From positions 1 through 20,861 of the forward strand of contig JANBPU010000271.1 of NCBI GenBank assembly GCA_027575805.1: 20,861 nucleotides of DNA, written 5' to 3'. Of this stretch, positions 8,835-16,653 are shown in pieces (positions within the stretch are counted from its first letter, which is position 1; the number at the start of each line of letters is the position of its first letter). This DNA is from Mycoemilia scoparia. Taxonomy: Eukaryota; Kickxellomycota; Kickxellomycetes; Kickxellales; Kickxellaceae. The position numbers and the translations under genes are program-made. The notes under the pieces are model-generated. The model did not search any database. It saw nothing but the letters and a program-made list of their open reading frames with translations, and was not told the origin of the DNA.

Positions 8835-9326
8835 TTAATTCGTTGGTTCATTTGCTTCAGCAGTGGCTGGCCCAACCATGGATTCAAAAGCCCTTAGTGT
8901 GTTCTCGATATCTACAAGCACAAACCCGTTTTCAACAACGGAGTGATTATTATCAGCTGTAGGCAACAACGATTATACTCTAGTATTTACCCAAAGCTTT
9001 TCTATGACTTACTTTTCTGGCTACTCTGGACATTTTCGGTTGAGTCATGAATAGGTGCCGCGGCAGTACTAATTGTCTTTAGCCTCAAATCAAACAGCTT
9101 AAGCATGCTGACCTACATTGTATTTTTGTCATGCCATCAGTTGGTTCGGCTCTTTAGTAAATATCCATAGTATGCACGTTTGCTTATCCAGCACAAGTTG
9201 TGCTGGAATACCTACTACTTTATTGCAAAGCTCATCGGTTTGCTGAAGACTTTCTTGAAGAAATTCAAGCTCTGCTTCCTCTTCTACCAAGCTCTCTAGT
9301 GTATACTTGAACTTTGTCTCAGACAT
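8835..9326 (-). CDS. Three-exon gene for a 97-aa coiled-coil-like protein of unknown function
   Basis: Exons are 9219-9326, 9013-9076 and 8835-8956 on the minus strand. Intron 2 (56 bases) has a strong donor (A|GTAAGT) and acceptor (CCTACAG). Intron 1 (142 bases) uses GTAGTA (or GTAGGT three bases on) and CTAAAG. Phases agree (0, then 1), and the 294-base CDS is open throughout. The N-terminus (MSETKFKYTLESLVEEEAEL, then LQESLQQTDEL) is a Glu/Leu-rich helix with heptad-like spacing. The middle is Ser/Thr/Ala-rich. The C-terminus (NGFVLVDIENTLRAFESMVG) is a second amphipathic helix. The size and helix-linker-helix plan fit small complex subunits, but no family is recognised. An in-frame ATG seven codons upstream (9347) is an alternative start. 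Confidence 0.6.
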
Positions 9327-9609
9327 ATTTAATATGCAAATTTTCATTAATGCGTGCTAACCTCTCTACTCCTTGTACTGACATAGCTATGCATATTTGA
9401 TACACATGATCATAGTTCATATGTGCAGTTTATGGGTTTGTTTGATCATAATCATCATCATCTAATCCCCAGTTCTGACGCCACAAACACTAGTTTGAGT
9501 AGATTTGTTTTATATTTTGAGTTGCTACAAAAATGTGTACTAAAAGGCATCATTGAAGAGGCGTCAGACCGTTTCTACAAGTATTAATTAGGTCAGAAGG
9601 CAATGAATA

Positions 9610-9825
9610 TCATCTTCTAGAATATCCCTTCAAAATTCGATGGTTGAAGTGGGCAACCCATAACTTTATTTTGATCTGCACAAGCAATTCATTCATGCAT
9701 AGCATCGTCCAATGATGCATATACTGGTTTGTACCAACTTTAGCATTAGTAAAGCAGGGTTTTTCTGTATCGCTGAGTCCTTCTTGGTACATGTACTTTT
9801 GAATTTGCCAACATTTTATATTCAT
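9610..9825 (-). CDS. Doubtful short ORF (71 aa unspliced, or 25 aa spliced)
   Basis: The unspliced frame starts MNIKCWQIQ and ends GYSRR, with no recognisable domain. An intron at 9738-9796 (59 bases) has donor GTACAT, a textbook TACTAAT branch site and CTAAAG acceptor. Splicing it gives MNIKCWQIQN followed by WYKPVYASLDDAMHE and a stop, 25 residues in all. The branch site makes splicing believable, but neither product can be assigned. It may be part of a longer transcript or a leftover fragment. Confidence 0.22.
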   Translation of the reverse strand: MNIKCWQIQKYMYQEGLSDTEKPCFTNAKVGTNQYMHHWTMLCMNELLVQIKIKLWVAHFNHRILKGYSRR

Positions 9826-9826
9826 T

Positions 9827-10110
9827 CACTCCTTCAATTCAACATTTTTAATATTCCCCTTTGTGTTACTGTAACTGTGGGTTAAATTTTGTCAAAACGG
9901 ACAAAATTAATTCAGGTTCTAGTAATTCTACGAGTGGAAGGTAGTGGATATAAAGCAGTTTGGGTACAGTCTAAGCTACTTATATCCAAGCATCATAAAC
10001 ATATATAGTAGGCGTGAAAATCGTCGTTAGTGTCATCACCCATCACCACTGATACACATTCAAATACGAAGGAGCCTTAAAATACCACAAAATATAATAA
10101 GAAAGGGGAT
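9827..10110. other. 5' flank of the copper-fist gene
   Basis: No ORF of note. It contains the hairpin at 9885-9908 and a TATA-like GGATATAAAG near 9946-9955, about 155 bases before the ATG. No clear copper-response element was identified by eye. Confidence 0.5.
9885..9908. promoter_or_regulatory. Perfect 9-bp inverted repeat upstream of the copper-fist gene
   Basis: AATTTTGTC, six bases, then GACAAAATT. It sits about 200 bases before the start codon at 10111, so it could be a dimeric-factor site or an RNA hairpin. There is no direct evidence of function, and such repeats arise by chance in AT-rich DNA. Confidence 0.25.
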
Positions 10111-12054
10111 ATGGTTGTAATTGACGGTAAAAAGTATTCGTGCAAAGCATGTATACGAGGCCATAGAGCTTCAACATGTAAGCATACAGAAAGAGAACTT
10201 ATATTGGTACGACCGAAGGGGCGGCCGGTTTCCCAGTGTGCAAGGTGCCGGCATCTTCGAAAAACTAATCAAAATCATGTAAAGTGTGAATGTAAAGACC
10301 ATTCCGCTGGTTCAAGAGGTCCAAGGAAAAAAGGCAAGACAATCTACTGTATACATGTAAATACTTTCCTTTTTTGTATGATGACAAATTGATTCCTGAC
10401 TTACACAAATTCGTCAATCTCATATAGCGAGGAAAGGATCTGATAGCTCAAGCCCAGAGAGGAATAAACTGTTTAGTATCGATAGTCTTTTGAATCCATG
10501 CCATTGCAGTCCCAACAGCGAATTTTGTCAATGTTGTAAACCATACTTTAATGATTATCTTTTGAAAACATACGATAAGGATCAAGTAATAAATGCAGCC
10601 TCCAGAGTAGTCATTACTGGTAAGAAACAAGCTACATATGTGCTTATTAAGTTTGCCTTTGTTCATATATAGTGACAAATATGGTAATAATTCTGGGGCT
10701 TATTCTATTTTATTTAGATGACAGGGCCTATCCAAAGTATTACGATTCGCATACGAATAGCATATCAGCAAATTCAGCTATTAAAGGTGAACCAGAATGC
10801 CCATCTGGCCCGTCATCGTCTTGCTGCAGATCATCATCTACAATAACAACTAATAAAGGCAAAGCTAGGATTAATGATTCCAAATCACCTACATATGACA
10901 CAATATCGCCTTTAACATCTGCAAAGACATTGTCGCCGTATACAAATACACCATTTAGCCCCCAGGAATTATCCACCAAACCTCTATCAGCTAATGGATA
11001 TCCAAGAACATCGAAGTTCAATGAAAGCAGTACTAGCAGCAACAGCAGCAGTAGCAATAGTAGTAATATTAGCAGCCATGGTCATGGTAGCAACACGAGG
11101 GGTAGTGGTCCAAGAATAGGATTAGATAAAGTATCAGGGCAGCTAAGGCCACTATGTTCATGCGGTTGTTCATGTAACGATCTACTTGATAAGCTGCTGA
11201 AAGCTATGGAGGCACAGGGAGTTCGCAAGAGAGTCATTGATATGGTTGAAAAAGTTGATGAGGACGGGAACGAAATCTTGAACTTTGATCAAGCTGCCTT
11301 GAGAACTGGTTTAAATGAGATAGACATGAGTAGTGGCGATGCTGGAGATGACTTTGGTTGGACACTTGATGATACTATGCAAGTCTCGCCTTCATCACCA
11401 TTGCCTGATACCGACAATCAAATCAAAACAGAGATTCAGGCACAACACCAGAAATCCTCTGGAACTGGTGCTGTCACGTCTTGCTGCAGTGGTGGTATAA
11501 GAGACAAAGCTAGTCAAAAAGCGGCTCTTGAAAAGGTATCGTCGCTATTCGAGAGCAAAAAGGAAGATACTGGCTCAGCAGCGACACAAGCACAAACCTC
11601 CAGCTTTGTATCAACTTCGGCATTTCTAAATTCTGGATCATGCTGTTCAAATACAATTGACTTTGCAGCTAATAAGGATAATAGTGGGGGTCCACACTGT
11701 GAACCATCATCCCCATCGTCACAACCAGCGGCATCGTCGAGTGGAGGAGGAGGAGGAGGAGGAGGAGGGTGTTGTGGAAGCTCATCGGCAATGGCAGTAG
11801 CATCAGCAACTGATACAAAGAAATCTGGATGCTGTGGGGGCAGTGGTGGGACTTGCTCTTGCTCTTGTAGCACTATGCGAAAAAAGAATCAGAACCGAGA
11901 ACCTATAAAAATAAATGATCCAGAACATCCCAATGTAAAGGTCGATGAAGACGGCGACTATTCGTGTGGTTGCGGTTGCTCAAAGCCTTTGGTTGAATGC
12001 TCAGATTGTGTCAACGATCTATGTGAAGAAGTCTTGATAAACTCTATTCCTTAA
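10111..12054 (+). CDS. Copper-fist transcription factor (588 aa, three exons)
   Basis: Exons are 10111-10348, 10428-10619 and 10718-12054. The introns (79 and 98 bases; donors GTATAC and GTAAGA, acceptors ATATAG and ATTTAG) join in phase to a 1767-base CDS. Residues 1-40 form a complete copper-fist domain: zinc ligands C11, C14, C23, H25, the RGHR segment and the KGRP minor-groove motif (36-39). A further Cys set (C43, C46, C59, C61) follows. Cys clusters occur at 104-116 (C-x-C-x6-C-x-C-C), 290-296, about 515-527 and 560-579. The family includes Ace1/Cup2 (copper excess) and Mac1/Cuf1 (copper starvation), in which Cys clusters sense Cu(I). Which class this belongs to is unclear. Linkers are Ser/Asn/Gly-rich with a poly-Gly tract. 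The K-V-D-E-D-G motif occurs twice (about 240 and 550). Expected in the nucleus. Confidence 0.93.
10349..10427 (+). other. Intron 1 of the copper-fist gene
   Basis: Donor T|GTATAC, CTGAC branch-like sequence near 10395, acceptor CATATAG. The split codon T|CG gives Ser80. Without splicing the frame ends at the TGA near 10390, before the second Cys cluster. Confidence 0.85.
10620..10717 (+). other. Intron 2 of the copper-fist gene
   Basis: Donor G|GTAAGA, acceptor TATTTAG. The split codon G|AT gives Asp144. It removes the hydrophobic leader (LGLILFYL) that an unspliced reading would wrongly give to the third exon as an apparent N-terminus. Confidence 0.85.
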
Positions 12055-12732
12055 TTATTGTAATATTCGCGCAACCTTAATAAATAATTTTTACATATTC
12101 ACTCATCTTTTTTATAAATAGCTTACAATTAGCATGTCTTATTTGTTAGCTTTGATTTATCTTTTGATATTATTGCATTATTACATACAAAAAGGTAATT
12201 TATCTTGACACATCCATTTGTTTTTTACTTTAAATATCAATTTTCTAAACAAATTATTCACTGTGATAAAACAGCAATAAATATATTAAAATGAGGCTTT
12301 AACAGGAACTTTCCTTAGTATTTCCTATAGTATTTCTTGGGGATCAACTTTGTGTTAATAATAAATTGGTCTATGATTTGAAAGTTTATTCATCTATATG
12401 TGAAAATCTCATTATTAAACGAATCTATGGTAGGTAGAAATGGATTCTTTTATTTTGACCTACAACCATGAGCCAATCCATATGCAAACTCCCAGAAACC
12501 CATTTTGCCCAAATCATTGTGAGCTTTGACTTCATCGGCATTATATTACAATGTATTCAATAAAATAAAGCGGATCTCTATGGCTGGCATAGAAATTTGA
12601 TATTTTATCATTTCATCACTGGGCAGCTTTAATAGCCCCATTTGTGTACTTATTCATAATCGCTATGCTATTTTATGAATGGGTAAAGAAAGCCCAGCCA
12701 AAAACTACTGGCCGCACATTCTTATAAAATAG
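12055..12732. other. Intergenic between the copper-fist and F-box-like genes
   Basis: AATAAA at 12079-12084 is the likely 3' signal of the copper-fist gene, 25 bases after its stop. A short stem (ATGGATT and AATCCAT) spans about 12440-12482. No gene was recognised. Confidence 0.55.
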
Positions 12733-12740
12733 TATAAATA
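12733..12740 (+). promoter_or_regulatory. TATA box of the F-box-like gene
   Basis: TATAAATA lies 72 bases before the ATG at 12812, followed by a CT-rich stretch and an A-rich leader (the ATG is preceded by GATAAC). This is a typical fungal core promoter layout. Confidence 0.5.
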
Positions 12741-12811
12741 CCAACCCATCTATCCCTCCAAAAATTAAATATACTAACGCAGATACACACATATATTATA
12801 AACTTGATAAC

Positions 12812-14404
12812 ATGGTCAAAACACAAATTAACCAGGACATACTTTTAAAGGTTGCCGAATACCTTGCATACGACTTGAAAACAGATACTCTAAATGCTTT
12901 TAAACTGGCATTTCCAGGTATCAAAGAACAAGTGGAATCCCGTGTTTTGATAGAATTTGATGTCAAGAATCTGCGACAAGCGGGTCATCATCGTTTAGAA
13001 TACAAAGGCAAAGGTGAAGGCCACGAACTGGCTGATCATATATTAACAACCAACCTAAAGGATTATAATCTTTCGGATTCCTTTGACCTTTCATATCTCA
13101 ATGACGAGGATTATGTCGACTGTATATTAAGTGACTCAAAAGTCCGCGGATTAGCACTTCATAGCTACTACTGTTTAGACGATCTGCGTACACCACTAGC
13201 ACTTACAGAAATGTTTGGCGCAACATTATTTAAACTTGACATCGATGCAGAAATTACTATAAGGGAATTCTATAAACTTTTGGATACCATGCCAGTATTG
13301 CAAGATTTGAGGCTTGTTCATATAGAGATGGATGAAGGTAATCATCCTAGGTTTGACAATGATCCAAATACCGTTGTTGTTGCTACTGATCCAGGGCAGA
13401 TATTGGTATCATTAGCTGATAATAAAACTTGGAGTCATGGGCTAAGAAGGCTTGAGCTATTGGGCCTATACAAGGAGGAGGAATGGGACGAAGATGACGA
13501 GGATGATGAGAATAGCTATAGATTTGATCCCAAACCATTTACCAACCAGATATTTCCACATCTGGAAAGACTCAAAATAAAAAACGAGCATTGGTATCCA
13601 TATAGCATTACTCCTTGGTTTACTGCCGATTCCAAGGTTTGGTCGAGTCTAACTGATCTAAAGATTGTGATGAACGACTTGAACGAATTGCACAACATCT
13701 CAAGATGCTGCCCAAACCTTGTAAATGCTTCATTTACTATTAACACGGAGTTGGTTATGAATAATAATATCCACATATTTTTCAAAGTTCTTACCAGGTC
13801 CTTTCCATATTTAAAGTCACTTGACTTTAAATATGTGGGGTCCTATTACGATCCTTATCTTCTATTTGGTGGCCGTCAGTATAATGATAGGGATATCGTG
13901 TTTGGATGGTTGTACATGGATGTTTTTGATGGCAATATGGTACTAAAAAAACTAGCCCACAATGAAAGTTTTTTGACAAGCGCTATTGAGTCTATGAAGC
14001 TCTGCGATGTAGCTTGGAAAGGATTGACGAGATTGAGTTTGGATGGACCTGTCCTTTCGCTGCTTGTTTTGTTTCCGTTGTCAAAATTAGAGGATCTTGA
14101 GCATTTGAAGCTGACTTTGTATAGTCTTAGTGGTATGGATGTTATAGCCAGATATTTGGATCCTACATGTCTCGATTCACATAGATCCAAGAGATCAAGG
14201 ATAGGACAAGCTACCCTCAAGTGCTTTAAAAATATAAAGGAACTGGATCTCTCATTAAAGGAGGTTTATCCACACTGTGAAGACGTGTACTTGTTTACTA
14301 AACTGTTTCCTTCAATGGAAAAAATAACGATCAATAAGAGTAGCCATGTAGGAGAGCCAAGACTCTCGAAGATTTGTTCAAGCTGCTCCAAGTTTTACCA
14401 ATAA
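12812..14404 (+). CDS. F-box-like / leucine-rich-repeat protein (530 aa)
   Basis: An intronless ORF. Residues 1-45 (ILLKVAEYLAYDLKTDTLNA) resemble a degenerate F-box helix set. The rest has irregular LRR-like strands: LQDLRLVHIEM, LRRLELLGLY, LERLKIKN, LTDLKIVMNDL, LKSLDFKYVG, LTRLSLDG, LEHLKLTLYSL and IKELDLSL. An acidic insert (EEEWDEDDEDDE) follows residue 220. The end carries a CSSC pair eight to five residues from the C-terminus. F-box/LRR proteins recruit substrates to SCF ubiquitin ligases through Skp1, with the LRR choosing the target. Such genes are often numerous and fast evolving in fungi, so the substrate cannot be guessed. The F-box match is weak, so the protein may be LRR-only. 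Confidence 0.75.
   Translation: MVKTQINQDILLKVAEYLAYDLKTDTLNAFKLAFPGIKEQVESRVLIEFDVKNLRQAGHHRLEYKGKGEGHELADHILTTNLKDYNLSDSFDLSYLNDEDYVDCILSDSKVRGLALHSYYCLDDLRTPLALTEMFGATLFKLDIDAEITIREFYKLLDTMPVLQDLRLVHIEMDEGNHPRFDNDPNTVVVATDPGQILVSLADNKTWSHGLRRLELLGLYKEEEWDEDDEDDENSYRFDPKPFTNQIFPHLERLKIKNEHWYPYSITPWFTADSKVWSSLTDLKIVMNDLNELHNISRCCPNLVNASFTINTELVMNNNIHIFFKVLTRSFPYLKSLDFKYVGSYYDPYLLFGGRQYNDRDIVFGWLYMDVFDGNMVLKKLAHNESFLTSAIESMKLCDVAWKGLTRLSLDGPVLSLLVLFPLSKLEDLEHLKLTLYSLSGMDVIARYLDPTCLDSHRSKRSRIGQATLKCFKNIKELDLSLKEVYPHCEDVYLFTKLFPSMEKITINKSSHVGEPRLSKICSSCSKFYQ
13806..13835. repeat. Perfect 14-bp inverted repeat inside the F-box-like gene
   Basis: CATATTTAAAGTCA, a two-base spacer (CT), then the exact reverse complement TGACTTTAAATATG. 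It lies within codons for PYLKSLDFKY of an LRR strand. Described further in the findings. Confidence 0.9.
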
Positions 14405-14756
14405 TAATATCCCTTAGACTATCCTTATTCTCTTGGTTAATTCCCTAGATATCATATTACAGTTTTATACATTTCTAGCATTTCTATTATATTTAATGCA
14501 CATATCTTTGGAAATTATTAAAATATTAACTGAAATCACGCCATGTAGTCAGCTCTTTGGTCATGGGTTTAAACTACGTATTCTTACAAGCATCCGCCAT
14601 TTATAAAGACGACTCTACTCAGTGAAGCGAGAGTGATATCCCACGCCATACCAGAATAAGGGTCAACAACGCAGTCACCTGACAAAGAAGCCTCCTTCTC
14701 TGTGATATGCATAACATTCACAAGAGTTGACCAAGAATTATTCCAAATTAAAACCA
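14405..14756. other. Intergenic 3' of the F-box-like gene
   Basis: No ORF of note. The part at 14560-14710 is less AT-rich than its surroundings, but no RNA gene structure was recognised in it. Confidence 0.5.
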
Positions 14757-14881
14757 ATATGGATCATACTTTTTGAAGGGTAACTTTTGGTGGTGGTCAG
14801 CGATTATAGGGGTAGGCACAGCCAAATGGGCGATCGCCATTTATTAGCAGATGGTCACCCTTCAAAAATAATGGTCCATAT
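14757..14881 (+). mobile_element. MITE-like inverted-repeat element, subtype A, best-preserved copy
   Basis: Left end ATATGGATCATACTTTTTG then AAGGGT. Right end ACCCTTCAAAAATAATGG then TCCATAT. The core (GGTGGTCAGCGATTATAGGG, then GCACAGCCAAATG) matches the copies at 4411 and 1084 (inverted). The arms pair over about 24 bases with few mismatches. Confidence 0.78.
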
Positions 14882-14973
14882 GTGATAAATTAATTATAAT
14901 AAAAGCCACTTAATAGATGTAATAGTAGCAATAAAGATATATTTACTTATAATTATTCGAATATGGATAGGAG

Positions 14974-15085
14974 CTTATACAAGGCGATAGACAAAAATGA
15001 ATTCCCAGATTTTGACCAAATTATCTGTCAATTGGTATCCAACTCCTGAGGACCCATTTTTGTCTAACGCCTTGTTTGTATGAAC
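14974..15085. mobile_element. Second inverted-repeat element (112 bp), different family
   Basis: The left arm (14974-14999) contains ACAAGGCGATAGACAAAAAT and the right arm (15055-15085) contains ATTTTTGTCTAACGCCTTGT, a near-perfect inverse. The loop (15000-15054) is unlike the TTTTTGAAGGG family. It is probably another non-autonomous element; only one copy is seen here. It lies directly upstream of the candidate His-tail gene at 15122. Confidence 0.5.
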
Positions 15086-15121
15086 TTTGACCGTCTGTCT
15101 TTTCTAGCATTGGTGGTGGTA

Positions 15122-15458
15122 ATGGAAACTGTTGAGGATCACTATAAATCAAATAAAGCCAATTATCACGATTGTGGTAAAAAAGGAAAAATTTGTTCTT
15201 GTGATTCTAGAATAAGAGTTCGATAGTTGTAGCTGTAATTATTGTTCATAGCAGCAGTAGTGGTATCAGCGGTAGTGGCTTATCAGCAAAAGTCATATTA
15301 TTATGTCAGGTTTAATTATTTACCACTCACCATGTACGGCATTGCACAATTTATTATACATTTGAAAATCGCATTCTTGAACAATGAATGATATCTATTA
15401 ATAACTAAATTTATTTTGTAGCGGCCACAACCACAACCACCATCACCATCACCATTAA
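15122..15458 (+). CDS. Candidate three-exon microprotein with poly-His C-terminus (57 aa)
   Basis: Exons are 15122-15176, 15252-15333 and 15422-15458. Intron 1 (75 bases) has donor G|GTAAAA and acceptor TTCATAG. Intron 2 (88 bases) has donor AT|GTACGG, an AACTAAAT branch-like site and acceptor TTTTGTAG. Phases 1 and 2 agree and give a 174-base CDS. The protein has an acidic/basic start (METVEDHYKSNKANYHDC), a short hydrophobic run (AAVVVSAVVAY), QQKSYYYV and a tail GHNHNHHHHHH before TAA. A donor at 15310 (GTTTAA, same phase) would give a 49-aa form. His tails of this kind bind Cu, Ni or Zn. The hydrophobic run is short for a membrane span. Splice sites were read by eye, and the donor of intron 2 is the weak point. 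Confidence 0.42.
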
Positions 15459-16386
15459 CACGGAATTATTAGAGCCGATTTTTACTCTCTTGTTGTTTCG
15501 GCCATGTGTCAAAACAACATGGCAAATATTATCTTCGATCCTCATTTGTGTGTGTCGTGTATACATTGACTTACAGCCATTATAGCATATGTAGTATAAA
15601 TTGTTGCTGATAATGCAGTGGTTATCATTCCAGTTTTAACAATAACAATAATGGTAATATTAATGGAAAAAGAGAGATCAAAATATTTTGTCGGCGATGA
15701 TGGTCGTATGAGTTGGTTTCTAGTTTAGTCTTGGATTACACAGAGCAGTGGGCCCGATCGCCAGACCATATTGCTGTTACCCCATTTGCATTAATGAGCC
15801 GATCAAGATTACACAGAAATATAACACAAGCAAGTTTTAATTAAATGCATGCTAACCCCAAGAAAAGTCGTTGGCATAAATTATTTTTGGCGCCAATTTT
15901 AAAGACTATTATAACAACAGTATGAGTATACTCTCATCGGTACTATGAACAATGATTTGCAATGGTAGTAACATCCAGCACTAATAATAACTATCAGGAG
16001 GAATTGGGTAGTAACATTAATATAGATGACTGGCAGATGCCACTAATGTTTATTTATTGGCTAGCTTAAAATGACGGTGATAACCAAACAATTAAATACT
16101 TGAAGGTAGAGGAGAAAAGGATGAATCCCGAAGAGCAGTTGGCGCACAAATATATGTATAAAAGAAAAAAGCAAGCTAATGGCAAGTAAGACAGAGAAAA
16201 TGAATGTAGTAAATGCTTGTGAATGTGAGATAGATGTGTGTGTGTGTGTATGTGTGTGTGTACAAGGATAACAACAAAAACCACTGAAGAGCAAATGTGT
16301 TTAATGTTTTAGCCAGGAGAAAAATGCGGGAGGGAGAAGCTACTGGGAGAGATTTACAAAAGAGCTAAGCCTCATTTTTAAACTTT
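15459..16386. other. Intergenic region
   Basis: A hydrophobic plus-strand frame (about 15459-15600) overlaps the His-tail exon in another register but has no start or domain. A TG repeat lies at 16235-16261. The TG run makes His-Thr or Cys-Val frames on the minus strand that are not taken as genes. Confidence 0.5.
16235..16261. repeat. (TG)n microsatellite, interrupted once
   Basis: A TG run of about 13 units broken by one TA. It produces poly-His-Thr in minus-strand frames. Confidence 0.9.
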
Positions 16387-16653
16387 TTAGTTGTTACGTG
16401 ATGGGCAAATTCGAATGTGTTGTTCCAACTCCTCAGGGCTACCGAAACTCTCATCACAAGCGCCACAGCAGTATGTATAGGGATTATAGTTCTTGGACTG
16501 CCTGGAATGCTCGACACTTTCTTCGCACAAGTACTGGGCATCGAGGTTGGCATACAGGTGGTCTTGGGCATCGCCGTGCTCATGGCAACAGGCACCATTG
16601 GAGGCCTGAGCGTGGTTGCCATTGGATTTGTTGCTGACAAGGTTCATCATCAT
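16387..16653 (-). CDS. Small single C2HC zinc-finger protein (88 aa)
   Basis: An ATG-to-stop frame on the minus strand. Residues 1-50 are polar, with a Cys/His patch (ACCHEHGD, 21-28) and Cys43. The C-terminal finger is C63-x2-C66-x12-H79-x3-C83, with F70 and L76 in the core positions, and the protein ends five residues later (PSRNN). The layout matches the gene at 1879 (also C2HC) and the microprotein at 3817. A TATA-like CCTATAAATC lies about 50-60 bases upstream on the minus strand, followed by a six-codon upstream ORF (MPIVQS). Three consecutive Met codons leave the start ambiguous. The opposite strand carries an open hydrophobic frame (16417-16662), best read as an antisense shadow. DNA, RNA or protein partner unknown. 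Confidence 0.66.
   Translation of the reverse strand: MMMNLVSNKSNGNHAQASNGACCHEHGDAQDHLYANLDAQYLCEESVEHSRQSKNYNPYTYCCGACDESFGSPEELEQHIRICPSRNN

Noticed and set aside
10448..10717. Unspliced start MTNMVIILGL for the third copper-fist exon, and a separate ORF at 10490-10672
   Set aside because: Both are explained by the two introns; splicing restores one frame with the DNA-binding domain.
10740..11873. Minus-strand frames opposite the copper-fist gene (Leu/Val-rich, Pro-rich)
   Set aside because: Complement of Ser/Asn and Gly codon runs in a well-supported gene.
14560..14720. Less AT-rich patch with C/D-box-like words (GTGATAT, CCTGAC)
   Set aside because: The box sequences and terminal stem do not fit a snoRNA well enough to call.
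16061..16294. Minus-strand frames with His-Thr repeats
   Set aside because: Produced by the TG microsatellite at 16235-16261; no other protein-like features.
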